DNA from: Mycobacterium helveticum
GTDB lineage: Bacteria; Actinomycetota; Actinomycetes; Mycobacteriales; Mycobacteriaceae
Direction: 5' to 3'
Length of the DNA stretch: 64,000 nt
NCBI RefSeq assembly: GCF_007714205.1
Contig: NZ_VMQU01000002.1
Location: forward strand, 1-64,000
Shown: positions 33,795 through 42,639 of the stretch, one piece after another
Position numbering within the stretch: position 1 is the first letter of the stretch
How the letters are laid out: each line of letters opens with the position of its first letter
Translations under genes and position numbers: made by a program
Notes under the pieces: generated by a model
The model's database searches: none
What the model was told of the DNA's origin: nothing
What the model saw: the letters and a program-made list of their open reading frames with translations, nothing else

Positions 33795-34688
33795 ATGCAT
33801 GTCTTTGTCACCGGCGCGAGCGGACACATCGGTTCGGCCGTCGTCGACGAACTCCACGAGGCCGGGCACCGGGTCACCGGCCTGGCCCGCTCCAACGAGG
33901 CCGCCACGGCTTTGAAAGCGAAGGGCGCCAACGTCTGCCGGGGGGACCTCGACGACCCCGACGGCCTGGCCGAAGCTGCTGCCGCCGCGGACGGTGTCAT
34001 CCACCTCGCGTTCAAGCAGGACTTCGCCGACATCGCGGGCGCCGCCGAGACGGATCTGCGTGCCGTGCGGGCGATGGGCGAGGCGTTGGCCGGCTCGGAG
34101 CGGCCCTTCGTCAGCACATCGGGGACGCTCCTGCTGGCGCTCCTGGGCCACGCAGGCGTCGGCACCGAACGCGACACGGTGCCCGGCGGTCCGCGGGTCG
34201 ACTCCGAGAATGCGGCGATCGCACTGGCCGAGCGCGGAGTGCGCTCGTCGGTCATCCGGCTTTCGCCGCTGGTGCACAGCAACCTCGACCACCACGGCTT
34301 CGCCCACCATCTGATCGGCGTCGCCCGTGAGACCGGCAAGTCCGCCTACATCGGCGACGGCTCCAATCGCTGGCCCGCCGTCCACACGCTCGACGCCGCG
34401 CGCCTGTACCGGCTGGCCCTCGAAAAAGCCCCCGCGGGAACGCGATTGCACGGCGTCGCCGACGAGGGCGTGCCGTTCCGCGAGATCGCCGAGGTCATCG
34501 GCCGGCAGGTGAACGTGCCGACCGCCGGCATCCCGGCCGAAGAAGCAGGCCATTTCGGGTTCCTGGCGTTGTTCGCCGCGCTGGACAACCCCACCTCCAG
34601 CGCGCTGACGCAGCAGGCGCTGGACTGGCATCCGGAATACCCCGGCCTCATCGACGACCTGAACGAGGGGCACTACTTTGCCGCGTGA
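33795..34688 (+). CDS. NAD-dependent epimerase/dehydratase (extended SDR)
   Basis: This 297-residue atypical or extended short-chain dehydrogenase starts at ATG 33795 after a GGGAG box. The cofactor loop is VTGASGHIGSAVVDEL, and DGVIHLAFKQDF is the second motif. The usual YxxxK is absent at its normal place (VDSENAAIAL region), which fits the atypical NAD(P)-binding group of regulatory or reductase proteins. C-terminal LFAALDNPTSSALTQ matches the many mycobacterial SDR family proteins of this type. It may be controlled by the divergent LysR. The next gene overlaps it by 11 bp. Confidence 0.82.
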   Translation: MHVFVTGASGHIGSAVVDELHEAGHRVTGLARSNEAATALKAKGANVCRGDLDDPDGLAEAAAAADGVIHLAFKQDFADIAGAAETDLRAVRAMGEALAGSERPFVSTSGTLLLALLGHAGVGTERDTVPGGPRVDSENAAIALAERGVRSSVIRLSPLVHSNLDHHGFAHHLIGVARETGKSAYIGDGSNRWPAVHTLDAARLYRLALEKAPAGTRLHGVADEGVPFREIAEVIGRQVNVPTAGIPAEEAGHFGFLALFAALDNPTSSALTQQALDWHPEYPGLIDDLNEGHYFAA

Positions 34689-35250
34689 GAATCCGGGACT
34701 CACCGTCGTCACCCGGACGCGCCGGGCGTTGGGTCCGGTGGGGGTGTGCTTGCCGGCCTCGTTCACCGAGCCGCTGTTCGCGGACCGTCAGCGTGCGGCC
34801 GCGCGGCGACTGGAAGCCGCTGGCTACCAGACAATCTGGGTCAACGAGGTCATCGGGAAGGACGCCCTGGTCCAATCGTCGATGCTGCTGGCCGCCACCG
34901 AACGCGTGGTTCTGGGCACGTGCATCGCCAACATCTGGGCCCGGCCGGCCCAGACCATGCACGCCGCGGCCGCCCAACTGGCCCAGGCCTATCCGCAGCG
35001 GTTCGTGCTGGGCCTGGGGGTCGGCTACCCGGAACAGGCGGCGGCCACCGGGCGGCGGTTCGGCAGGCCGCTGGCCACCATGCGGGACCACCTCGACCAG
35101 ATGGACCAACCCACCTGGCCGCCGGCGCCCGACACGCCCTACGCGCGGATCGGCGCCGACCACGTGACGCTGCTGCCGGAGATCGGCGGCGACTTCGCCA
35201 CCGCTGTGACGCAACGCGAATCGCTGGCCCCGGCCCTGGCCACCCTGTAG
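34678..35250 (+). pseudogene. LLM-class oxidoreductase with internal deletion
   Basis: The first about 145 residues (GPVGVCLPASFTEPLFADRQ, then RFVLGLGVGYPEQAAATGR) match an F420-dependent LLM protein of about 290 residues. Immediately after PTWPPAPDTPYARIGADHV the sequence is already at the C-terminal end (FATAVTQRESLAPALATL). About 100 residues of the barrel are missing with the frame kept. The TTG start overlaps the epimerase gene. The protein is unlikely to fold as a full TIM barrel, so I treat it as a decayed gene, although it is still translatable. Confidence 0.6.
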
Positions 35251-35282
35251 CCGGCCGGGAGCCGGGCGAATAGGATTGCCCG

Positions 35283-35708
35283 GTGATGCATCCGCAGCGA
35301 GTCGCCGACGAGATCGAAATCGCCGCCCTGCTCCACAGATACGCCCGGGCCGTCGATTCCAAGGACTGGGAGCTCTACCGCTCGGTGTTCACCGACGATG
35401 CCCACATCGACTACTCGTCGGCCGGGGCCCCCGCGGGCCCCCGCGACGAAGTGGCCGAGTGGCTGGCGAAGGGATTCGCCGCAATTCCGATGTCCATGCA
35501 CTACATCACCAACGTGGAAATCGTCGCCCTCGACGGCGACGCGGCGACGGTGCGGGCGATGTTCTACAACCCGATGCAGTTGCCGGGAATGGCGGAACTC
35601 AGCTACTGCGGCGGCTACTACCACCACGAGCTGGTCCGCACGGCCGACGGCTGGCGCAGCCGCAATCTGCGCGAGGAGAACGTCTGGTTCGTCAACCCGC
35701 CGGGCTAG
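35283..35708 (+). CDS. SnoaL/NTF2-like protein
   Basis: This 141-residue NTF2-like (SnoaL-type) cone-shaped domain has EIAALLHRYARAVDSKDWELYRSVFTDDA (family helix; quoted in part as RYARAVDSKDWELYRSVF), then SMHYITNVEIVALDGDAATV and ELVRTADGWRSRNL strands. Members act as hydratases, isomerases or cyclases on aromatic or polyketide substrates. The start may be GTG 35283 or ATG 35286. It converges on the amidohydrolase gene with a 4-bp overlap of the 3' ends. Confidence 0.8.
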   Translation: MMHPQRVADEIEIAALLHRYARAVDSKDWELYRSVFTDDAHIDYSSAGAPAGPRDEVAEWLAKGFAAIPMSMHYITNVEIVALDGDAATVRAMFYNPMQLPGMAELSYCGGYYHHELVRTADGWRSRNLREENVWFVNPPG

Positions 35709-36970
35709 GTCAGGCCGGCGACCCGCTTCTGCTCGTAGCGCCGGGCCCACTCGGCGCGTGAGCGGATCGACACGTCGACGTCTACCGCCTTGGCGCGCAA
35801 CGCCTTCACCGTCGCCTGCTCGCGGGCCGTGCGGGCGAACGGGTCCCAGCCGAAGAACCGGCAGGCGTTGGCCCAGGTGATCTTGTCGATGTCGGCGTCG
35901 TCGGCGCCGGCCGCGGTCAGCTCGGCCAGCACCTGTTCGGGCGCATCGGGCCAGAAGCAGTCCGAATGCGGGTAGTCGCACTCCCAGGCGATGATGTCGA
36001 TGCCGATCTCGTGGCGCAGCCGCAACGAGGTCTTGTCGGTGACGTAGCACGCCAGGGAATGCTCGCGGAACACCTCGCTGGGCAGCTTGTCGCCGAAGTC
36101 GCGGCGCAGCCATTTCTGGTTGGTGTAGTGGCGGTCGCTGCGGTCCAGGTAGAACGGGATCCAGCCGATGCCGCCCTCGGAGAACGCGAACTTCAGGTCG
36201 GGATACTTGCGCATCGCCGGGCCCCACAGCAGATCCTGGGCGCACATCGCCGAAACCTGGGTGGCCAGGATGATCAGATTGTCGATCGGCGCGTCGGGCG
36301 CCATGCTGATCGCGCCGAAGCCGGTGCCGATGTGCAGGCACATCACCACGTTCTGCTCGGACAGGGTCGAGAAGACCGGGCCCCAGTAGTCGTCGTCGTG
36401 ATAGCTCGGAAGTCCTTCCAGGTGCGGCAGTTCGGGCATGGTCACCGCGCGGCAGCCCTTGGCCGCCACCCGGCGGATCTCGGCGCACATGGCCTCGGGG
36501 TTCCAGGTCGGCAGGATGGCGATCGGGATGAACCGGTCCGGATACGAGGCGGCCCATTCGTCGATGTGCCAGTCGTTGTAGGCCGACACCATCACCAGGG
36601 TGGCCTCCTCGCGGTGCATGTTGAGGTGGCGCGCGGAGAACCCGGTGAACGTCGGGAAGCACATCGAGGCCAGGATGCCGTTGCGGTTCATGTCGCGCAC
36701 GCGCTCGTGGACGTCGTAGACGCCGGGGCGCATCTCGGCGAAACCGGCCGGGTCGCGGCCCCATTCCTCGGCCGGCCACGACACCACGGCATTCAGGCCG
36801 CTGACTCCCTGGGGCCGGCCCTGGTACACCCACTGGTCGATGCCCTTGTCGTCTTTCACCACGACTGGGGCTTCGGCCTTGTACTTGCCGGGCACGTGGC
36901 GCAGGAACATGTCCGGCGGTTCGACGACGTGGTCGTCGATGCTCACCAGGATCAGGTCGTCGGCGTTCAT
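35705..36970 (-). CDS. Amidohydrolase-2 family metal-dependent hydrolase/decarboxylase
   Basis: This 421-residue TIM-barrel amidohydrolase (PF04909 type) has the metal-site start SIDDHVVEPPDMF, CLHIGTGFG carrying a barrel His, and WECDYPHSDCFWP carrying the terminal Asp. This branch includes decarboxylases and hydrolases of aromatic acids, common in mycobacterial catabolic loci. ATG 36970 lies 20 bp after a 2Fe-2S ferredoxin gene on the same strand, so they form an operon. A decarboxylase of a ring or keto-acid intermediate is the best guess. Confidence 0.82.
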   Translation of the reverse strand: MNADDLILVSIDDHVVEPPDMFLRHVPGKYKAEAPVVVKDDKGIDQWVYQGRPQGVSGLNAVVSWPAEEWGRDPAGFAEMRPGVYDVHERVRDMNRNGILASMCFPTFTGFSARHLNMHREEATLVMVSAYNDWHIDEWAASYPDRFIPIAILPTWNPEAMCAEIRRVAAKGCRAVTMPELPHLEGLPSYHDDDYWGPVFSTLSEQNVVMCLHIGTGFGAISMAPDAPIDNLIILATQVSAMCAQDLLWGPAMRKYPDLKFAFSEGGIGWIPFYLDRSDRHYTNQKWLRRDFGDKLPSEVFREHSLACYVTDKTSLRLRHEIGIDIIAWECDYPHSDCFWPDAPEQVLAELTAAGADDADIDKITWANACRFFGWDPFARTAREQATVKALRAKAVDVDVSIRSRAEWARRYEQKRVAGLT

Positions 36971-36990
36971 GAACTGCCGCCTTTCTGCGT

Positions 36991-37293
36991 CTACTCGTAG
37001 TGCACCGTGACCGACGGCGTGTCGGGCACGCCCTGGCAGGTCAGGATGTAGCCCTCGGCCACCTCGTCGTCCTCGAGCGCGTCGTTGACCCGCATGGTCG
37101 CGTGGCCCTCGACGAGCCTGGCCATGCAGGTACCGCAATTGCCGGCCTCGCAACTGAACGGCGGCTCGAGACCGGCGCGTCGCGCGCTTTCCAATAGCGT
37201 CTCGCCGGGGACCCGCGGCACCGAAACCTTCTTGCGGTCGAGGTGGATCGTCACCGTGCCGGGCTCGGCACCGTTGGATGCTGGATTCGTCAC
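36991..37293 (-). CDS. 2Fe-2S plant-type ferredoxin
   Basis: This 100-residue stand-alone ferredoxin domain from GTG 37293 has cluster ligands CEAGNCGTC (Cys-x4-Cys-x2-Cys) and the last Cys in GYILTCQGVP. The LLESARRAGLEPPF lead is the classical plant-type fold and resembles the C-terminal ferredoxin domain of KshB/PaaE-type reductases without the FAD/NAD modules. It must receive electrons from a separate reductase, and the partner oxygenase is not visible next to it. It is co-transcribed with the amidohydrolase, with its promoter in the region shared with the divergent acyl-CoA synthetase. Confidence 0.88.
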   Translation of the reverse strand: MTNPASNGAEPGTVTIHLDRKKVSVPRVPGETLLESARRAGLEPPFSCEAGNCGTCMARLVEGHATMRVNDALEDDEVAEGYILTCQGVPDTPSVTVHYE

Positions 37294-37375
37294 TGTGTCC
37301 TCGATGATCGGTCCTCGATGATCGCGCAGACCGTCGCCATGACCGGCCCCTCCCGTACTTGCGTTCTTCACTATA

Positions 37376-37390
37376 GAGAATAGTATTCTC
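37376..37390. promoter_or_regulatory. Perfect 15-bp palindrome GAGAATA-G-TATTCTC
   Basis: GAGAATAGTATTCTC lies between the divergent ferredoxin and acyl-CoA synthetase genes. A closely related site, GAGAATAAGGTTCTC, sits at 42569-42583, 57 bp before the thiolase start. The symmetry and length suit a TetR-type operator. It does not match the KstR or KstR2 consensus patterns as I know them. Confidence 0.55.
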
Positions 37391-37443
37391 GTCAGCCGAT
37401 AGGATCTTCTCATCGCGGTTGGGACTGCTGGAAGGAACGGGAC

Positions 37444-38859
37444 GTGACCGAGCCGGCAGCGCTCGTGTTCGAGGAACGGTGCTACAGCGCGCCGCAACTC
37501 GACGCGCTGGCCGCCGGGCTGGCCGCGACACTCGCCGAACGGGGCGTCGCCGCGGGCCAGCGGGTTGCGGTGATGTCGTCCAACCGGCCGGAATTCGTCG
37601 CCGCGCTGCTGGCGATTTGGCGGCTCGGGGCGACCGCCGTGCTCGTCAGCCCCGCCTGGAAGCGCGACGAGGTCGCCCACGCGCTCGCGCTGACCGAACC
37701 GACTCATGCCGTCGGTGACCATCCGGTGCTGGCCGGCCTGATGCCGATGCTGCCGCTGGACGAACCGATCGCCCCCGGCGAGTCGCTCGCCCGTTCGCTG
37801 CCGCGCCGCGCCGACGCGGTCTTGGTCTTCAGTTCGGGCACCACGGGCCTGCCCAAGGCCGTCCGGCACACCCACGCGGCGCTGGACGAGGCCGTCGGAC
37901 ACTGGCGGGCAGCGCTGCGGCTGACCGCCCGCGACCGCATCCAGGTGGTCACGCCGCCGTCCCACATCCTGGGCCTGCTCAACATCCTCACCGCGCTGCG
38001 GACCGGTGCCCGGATCCGCCTGCATCCCCGCTTCGACGTCGACGCAATGCTGCATCATGTCGAAAAGGACCGCATCACGGTCGAAATGGCGATCGCGCCC
38101 ATCGCGCTGGCCATCGCGTCGCACCCCCGACTCGAGTCCTACGACCTGTCGTCGCTGCGCTTCATCATGTGGGGCGCGACGCCGGTCACCGTCAGCGTCG
38201 CCGAGACGGTGACCCGGCGGACCGGCGTCGGCTGGGTGCCGGCGTACGGCACCACGGAACTGCCCGTCATCGCCTGCAATCCGGTCGACAAGGCCCGCCT
38301 CGACACCGTCGGTCGGCCGGTGCCGGGCGTGGAGCTGCGGGTGGTCTCGCTGGACACCGGCGAGCCGGTCTGCACGGGGGAAATCGGCGAGATCCAGGCC
38401 CGGTCAACGTCTCTGATGGCCGGGTACCTGCCCGCGGAGGCGACGGGCGAGGCGTTCTGCGGCGGCTGGTATCGGACCGGGGACGTCGGCCGGCTGGACT
38501 CCGGTGGCTGGCTGCGGATCACCGACCGCCTCAGGGAGATGATCAAAGTCCGCGGCTTCCAGGTCGCCCCCGCCGAGGTCGAGACGGTGCTGCACGGTCA
38601 TCCGGCCGTCGAGGACTGCGCGGTGTTCGGCGTCCCGGACGGCATCAACGGCGAGGCCGTCGTGGCCGCCGTCGCGGTGCGCGCCCCCGTCGACACGGCG
38701 GCCGTCGCCGCAGAACTCACCGACCGGGTCGAGCAGCGGCTGGCATCCTACAAACGCGTGAGCCGCGTGGTGTTCGTGGCCGATATCCCGCGCCTGCCCT
38801 CGGGCAAGGTGCTGCGCCGAGTCCTCAAGGAGCGCCATGGATGTACGTCTGACAGCTGA
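37444..38859 (+). CDS. AMP-dependent acyl-CoA synthetase (FadD-type)
   Basis: This 471-residue adenylate-forming enzyme starts at GTG 37444 behind GGAAGG. The P-loop-like motif VFSSGTTGLPKAVRHTH, VPAYGTTELPV (A5), WYRTGDVGRL (A7) and LPSGKVLRR (A10 Lys) are all present. It is shorter than typical FadD proteins because the N-terminal subdomain is reduced. It would load the pathway acid onto CoA. The 3' end overlaps the first acyl-CoA dehydrogenase gene by 23 bp, starting a tight five-gene run with the dehydrogenases and hydratase. Confidence 0.88.
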   Translation: MTEPAALVFEERCYSAPQLDALAAGLAATLAERGVAAGQRVAVMSSNRPEFVAALLAIWRLGATAVLVSPAWKRDEVAHALALTEPTHAVGDHPVLAGLMPMLPLDEPIAPGESLARSLPRRADAVLVFSSGTTGLPKAVRHTHAALDEAVGHWRAALRLTARDRIQVVTPPSHILGLLNILTALRTGARIRLHPRFDVDAMLHHVEKDRITVEMAIAPIALAIASHPRLESYDLSSLRFIMWGATPVTVSVAETVTRRTGVGWVPAYGTTELPVIACNPVDKARLDTVGRPVPGVELRVVSLDTGEPVCTGEIGEIQARSTSLMAGYLPAEATGEAFCGGWYRTGDVGRLDSGGWLRITDRLREMIKVRGFQVAPAEVETVLHGHPAVEDCAVFGVPDGINGEAVVAAVAVRAPVDTAAVAAELTDRVEQRLASYKRVSRVVFVADIPRLPSGKVLRRVLKERHGCTSDS

Positions 38860-39742
38860 ACAGCGGCAACTGCGCGACGCCGCCGCCAGGCTGGCCGACG
38901 ACCTCGGGCCGGGGTCGGTGGGGGACCTCGACGACGACGGGCGAATCACGCGCCTGGACCGGCAGGTCGCTGGGAGTGGCTGGCGCGCGCTGCGCTCCGA
39001 CGGCGCGTCCGGTGTGGAGGTCGCGATCGTGGCCGAGGAATTCGGGCGCCGCCTGGTCGACGCGCCGTTCCTCGGGCCGGTGCTGGCCGACGACCTGGCC
39101 CGCCACCTCGGCGCCGACGGTGGGGGAGCAACCGTAGGTGTCGACGGCCGCGTGATCGACGCGCGCGGATGCCAACGTGCACTTGTACTCTCGGGATGCG
39201 CCGTGCTGGCGACGGAGGTCGGCGCGCGTCGTGGCGGTGCGGATCTCACTCGGGCCGAAGCGAGTTCGACGGGGGAGCCGACCCCTCTCGGTGAGGTGTC
39301 CGACGGCGACGCCGCACGATGGCTGGCGCTCGCGCTGGCCATCACGTCGGCCGATCTGGTCGGAATCGCCCGCGGCGCGCATGCGGTGGCCTGCGACTAC
39401 GCGAAAATCCGCGAACAGTACGGCAAGGCGATCGGGTCCTACCAGGCCGTCGCGCACCTGCTGGCCGAAAGCCTCGCGCTGATCGAAGGGTCGGTCAGCA
39501 TCTCGCGCCATGCCGCGTGGGGGGTCGACGAACTGCCGCCGGCCGAAGCCATCCGGGCCGCCCAGATCGCGAAGGTCTACTGCGCCCGGGCCGCCCGCAC
39601 CGTCTGCGAGACCGCGATCCAGGTGCACGGCGGCATCGGCAATACCTGGGACTGCCTGGTGCACGTCTACCTGCGCCGGGCGCTGACCTCCACCGAACTG
39701 TGGCCCGTCGCGCTGAAGGAGATCGACTTTGGACTTTCGTGA
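38837..39742 (+). CDS. Acyl-CoA dehydrogenase, shorter subunit (FadE-type)
   Basis: This 301-residue acyl-CoA dehydrogenase-like protein starts MDVRLTAEQRQLRDAAARL. The C-terminal helical domain has YAKIREQYGKAIGSYQAVAHLLAES and the FAD-binding QVHGGIGNTWDCLVHVYLRRA. The middle beta domain is shortened, so it is unlikely to act alone. It is adjacent to a 362-residue partner with a 14-bp overlap. Such pairs in actinobacteria form alpha2beta2 heterotetramers with one active site per pair, as in the steroid side-chain enzymes. Confidence 0.86.
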   Translation: MDVRLTAEQRQLRDAAARLADDLGPGSVGDLDDDGRITRLDRQVAGSGWRALRSDGASGVEVAIVAEEFGRRLVDAPFLGPVLADDLARHLGADGGGATVGVDGRVIDARGCQRALVLSGCAVLATEVGARRGGADLTRAEASSTGEPTPLGEVSDGDAARWLALALAITSADLVGIARGAHAVACDYAKIREQYGKAIGSYQAVAHLLAESLALIEGSVSISRHAAWGVDELPPAEAIRAAQIAKVYCARAARTVCETAIQVHGGIGNTWDCLVHVYLRRALTSTELWPVALKEIDFGLS

Positions 39743-40817
39743 CTCGCCCGCCGAGGCGGCCTTCCGCGAGCGGCTGCGAACCTGGCTCGCGTTGCACGCC
39801 AAAGACTTTCCCAGCTCCGGCGACGAGTACTGGGCCCGTCAGGCCCAGTGGCATCAGGCCCTTTTCCAACAGGGCTTCTTCGGGCTGTCGTTTCCCCGCG
39901 AGTACGGCGGTCAGGATCTGCCGCCGGTCTACGACGTCATCGTGGACGAGGAGCTGTCCCGCGCCGCCGCGCCGCCGCGCCCCAGCGTGGGCTATCTGGT
40001 CTACGGCATCGGCAGGCACGCGAGCGACGAGCTGCGCCGGCGGTTCCTGCCCGGCATCATCGACGGGACCGAGCGGTGGTGCCAGGGGTTCAGCGAGCCC
40101 GGCGCCGGCTCGGATCTGGCCTCGCTGACGACCGCCGCACGCCGCGAGGGCGACGACTACGTGATCGACGGGCACAAGATCTGGACCAGTTACTCCGACG
40201 TCGCGGACTGGTGTCTGCTGCTGGCCCGCACCGACCCCGAGGCCAAACGCCACCGGGGCCTGTCGGCATTCATCTTCGAGATGAAACAGCCCGGCGTGCA
40301 ACAGCGTCCGCTGCGCATGATCAGTGGGGTCATCAACGAGTTCGGGCAGGTCTTCTTCGACGGCGCCACGGTACCGGCCGACCGGATGGTCGGGGCGCCC
40401 GGCGACGGATGGGCGGTCGCCATGACCGTCGTCGGCCACGAGCGCGAACCGTCCACCCTCGGCTACGCCGCCAGGTACGGCAAACTGGTGCGAAACCTGT
40501 TGGCGCGCAGCGCAGAGCCGGTGTCCGAGGAGGTCGCCTGGGCGGCCGTTCAGTCGGAGATGTTAACCCATCACGTGCGGCGGCGGCTGTCCGAACAGCT
40601 GGACGGGGTATCGCACGGGCCCGAAGGATCGCTCGACAAGCTGTTGATGACCTGGGTCGAACAGTCGGTCGGACACGCCGCGCTGGCGGTCGCGGGCACC
40701 CGCGACCCCGACCTGCTCGGCGCCTACCTGTACAGCCGCGCGCAGAGCGTGATGGGCGGAACATCGCAGATACAGAAGAACATCATCGCTTCACGAATCC
40801 TGGGACTGGGGGTCTGA
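39729..40817 (+). CDS. Acyl-CoA dehydrogenase, longer subunit (FadE-type)
   Basis: This 362-residue acyl-CoA dehydrogenase starts at TTG 39729. GFSEPGAGSDLASLTT and DGHKIWTSYSDVADWCLLLART form the substrate and FAD-binding middle domain, and QSVMGGTSQIQKNIIASRILGLG is the C-terminal FAD contact (quoted in part: GGTSQIQKNIIASRILGLG). It complements the shorter subunit upstream, whose beta domain is reduced. The likely reaction is alpha,beta-desaturation of the CoA ester made by the synthetase and fed to the enoyl-CoA hydratase that follows 1 bp downstream. Confidence 0.88.
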   Translation: MDFRDSPAEAAFRERLRTWLALHAKDFPSSGDEYWARQAQWHQALFQQGFFGLSFPREYGGQDLPPVYDVIVDEELSRAAAPPRPSVGYLVYGIGRHASDELRRRFLPGIIDGTERWCQGFSEPGAGSDLASLTTAARREGDDYVIDGHKIWTSYSDVADWCLLLARTDPEAKRHRGLSAFIFEMKQPGVQQRPLRMISGVINEFGQVFFDGATVPADRMVGAPGDGWAVAMTVVGHEREPSTLGYAARYGKLVRNLLARSAEPVSEEVAWAAVQSEMLTHHVRRRLSEQLDGVSHGPEGSLDKLLMTWVEQSVGHAALAVAGTRDPDLLGAYLYSRAQSVMGGTSQIQKNIIASRILGLGV

Positions 40818-40818
40818 C

Positions 40819-41586
40819 GTGTATGACATGCCCGACGAGATCGACGTGCGTGCCGACGGCGCGTTGCGCATCGTCACACTGAACCGGCCGGACTCGCTGA
40901 ACTCGGTCAACGACAACCTGCACGTCGGGCTCGCGCGGCTGTGGCAGCGACTGACCGACGACCCGACGGCACGCGCGGCGGTGCTCACCGGGGCGGGCCG
41001 GGCGTTCTCGGCGGGCGGCGACTTCGCCTATCTCAAGGAGCTTTCGAAAGACGCCGCACTGCGCGCCAAGACCATTCGCGACGGGCGCGAGATCGTGCTG
41101 GGCATGGCGCGGTGCCGAATCCCCTTGGTGGCGGCGGTCAATGGGCCGGCCGTCGGCCTGGGCTGCAGCCTGGTGGCGTTGAGCGACATCGTCTACATCG
41201 CCGAGGACGCCTACCTCGCCGACCCCCATGTGCAGGTGGGGCTGGTGGCCGCCGACGGCGGGCCGCTCACCTGGCCGCTGCACATCAGCCTGCTGCTGGC
41301 CAAGGAATACGCGTTGACGGGCTCCAGGATTCGCGCCGAGCGGGCCGTGGAACTCGGGTTGGCCAATCACGTGGTGGCCGATCCCGTCGCGGAGGCCACC
41401 GCGTGCGCCAGGAAGATCCTGGAGCTGCCCCAGCAGGCGGTCGAGAGCACCAAGCGGGTGCTCAACATCCATCTGGAGCGCGCGGTGCTGGCGAGCCTGG
41501 ACTATGCCCTCGCGGCCGAGTACCAGTCGTTCACGACCGAGGACTTCCGCTCGATCATCGCCCGGCTGACGGCGGGCAGGAACTAG
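40819..41586 (+). CDS. Enoyl-CoA hydratase/isomerase family (EchA-type)
   Basis: This 255-residue crotonase-fold protein from GTG 40819 has GRAFSAGGDFAYL, the CoA-binding oxyanion loop, and IPLVAAVNGPAVGLGCSLVALSDIVY, the second oxyanion segment (quoted in part: VNGPAVGLGCSLV). The catalytic position after GLG is Cys-Ser rather than the usual Ala-Glu side, and VGLVAADGGPLTWPL replaces a canonical catalytic Glu segment. The exact reaction (hydratase, isomerase or hydrolase) is therefore open. It ends the synthetase-dehydrogenase run. Confidence 0.85.
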   Translation: MYDMPDEIDVRADGALRIVTLNRPDSLNSVNDNLHVGLARLWQRLTDDPTARAAVLTGAGRAFSAGGDFAYLKELSKDAALRAKTIRDGREIVLGMARCRIPLVAAVNGPAVGLGCSLVALSDIVYIAEDAYLADPHVQVGLVAADGGPLTWPLHISLLLAKEYALTGSRIRAERAVELGLANHVVADPVAEATACARKILELPQQAVESTKRVLNIHLERAVLASLDYALAAEYQSFTTEDFRSIIARLTAGRN

Positions 41587-41624
41587 CTGACTGGAGGTCA
41601 CTTCGGCGGAGGGGCACCGCGAGC

Positions 41625-42494
41625 TCAGGCTTCGTGGCGGCGGAGGAAGTCGCGCATCACCCGGTCGAATCGGGCGGGCTCCTCGATGAACGGCATGTGC
41701 GAGCTGGATTCGAACAGCTCGAACTGCGAGCCCGCGATGCGCCGGTGCATCTCGTACATGTGCTCGGGTGCGCACTCGTCGTACCTGCCCGCGAGGACCA
41801 GGGTCGGCAGGGCGATCTCGGTCAGCCGGTCCAGCACGTCCCAGTCGCGGATGGTCCCGACGATGTGGAAGTCGCTGGAACCGAACATTGTCTCGAAGAT
41901 CTCGGTGCCCATTCCCGCGAACGCGTCGAAAAGCTCTGTGGGCCATGGCCGGACGCGACACAGGTACGTTTCGTTCCAGGTGCGGATCGCCGCCTGGTAT
42001 TCGGCCGCAGAGGTGGTGCCGGCGGCCTCGTGGCGTGCGATCGCAGATTGGGTCTGCGGGTCGAGCTCCGCCTTCAACCGGGCCATCATCCCGGAAAACT
42101 GCGGCACGGAGGAGATGCTGTTCGAGATGGTGAGACTGACCGCCCCGGAGCTGACGTCGAGCACGTACTGCTGCGCCAGCATCCCGCCCCACGAGTTGCC
42201 GAAGACGTGGAAGCGACTCAGGCCGAGCGTCCGCACCACCGAATCCATTTCGGCCACCGAGCGTTCCATCGTCCACAGGTCGGTGTTCGACGGGCGCCCG
42301 GATTTCCCGCACCCCAACTGATCCCAGAAGATGACCTCCCGCTCGTCGGCCAGGCGCTCCAGTGACCTCAGGTAGTCGTGCGGCAGGCCGGGGCCGCCGT
42401 GGACCACGAGCACGGGACGGCCCGCACCGCCGCCGGCCCGTCTGGTCCAGACGTGGCCCCCCGGTACGGCGATCATGGGTTCGCGCGCAGTCAC
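41625..42494 (-). CDS. Proline iminopeptidase-like alpha/beta hydrolase
   Basis: This 289-residue S33-type alpha/beta hydrolase has HGGPGLPHDYL as oxyanion-hole motif, WDQLGCGKSGRP, the nucleophile elbow GNSWGGMLA and a final His in SSSHMPFIEEP. The layout matches proline iminopeptidases and related amide or ester hydrolases. It lies on the minus strand between two catabolic operons and converges on the hydratase gene. Its own promoter lies in the region with the thiolase. Peptide versus ester substrate cannot be decided. Confidence 0.85.
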   Translation of the reverse strand: MTAREPMIAVPGGHVWTRRAGGGAGRPVLVVHGGPGLPHDYLRSLERLADEREVIFWDQLGCGKSGRPSNTDLWTMERSVAEMDSVVRTLGLSRFHVFGNSWGGMLAQQYVLDVSSGAVSLTISNSISSVPQFSGMMARLKAELDPQTQSAIARHEAAGTTSAAEYQAAIRTWNETYLCRVRPWPTELFDAFAGMGTEIFETMFGSSDFHIVGTIRDWDVLDRLTEIALPTLVLAGRYDECAPEHMYEMHRRIAGSQFELFESSSHMPFIEEPARFDRVMRDFLRRHEA

Positions 42495-42568
42495 GCCCCC
42501 TTCCTATCTCAAGTCCCGGCGGGTGGCGAGGCGGCGGCGGCCACTTGCAACTCATACTCTCGCTTTGA

Positions 42569-42583
42569 GAGAATAAGGTTCTC
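42569..42583. promoter_or_regulatory. GAGAATAAGGTTCTC palindrome before the thiolase gene
   Basis: This matches the perfect palindrome at 37376-37390 at 12 of 15 positions. The outer arms GAGAA/TTCTC are intact. A second short repeat, CTCTC-GCTT-TGAGAG, precedes it. It sits between the divergent hydrolase and thiolase genes. Confidence 0.45.
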
Positions 42584-42639
42584 ATGATTGCGTGGTCGCT
42601 GCCGGCCCCGCACCTGTCTGCCGAACTGGAGAAGAATCC

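Noticed and set aside
32748-34766. 672-residue minus-strand frame containing the LysR regulator
   Set aside because: Only the last 300 residues are LysR. The upstream part is antisense to the epimerase gene.
37376-37390. KstR or KstR2 operator
   Set aside because: The palindrome lacks the AAC/GTT core of KstR sites and the CAAG/CTTG core of KstR2 sites as I know them.
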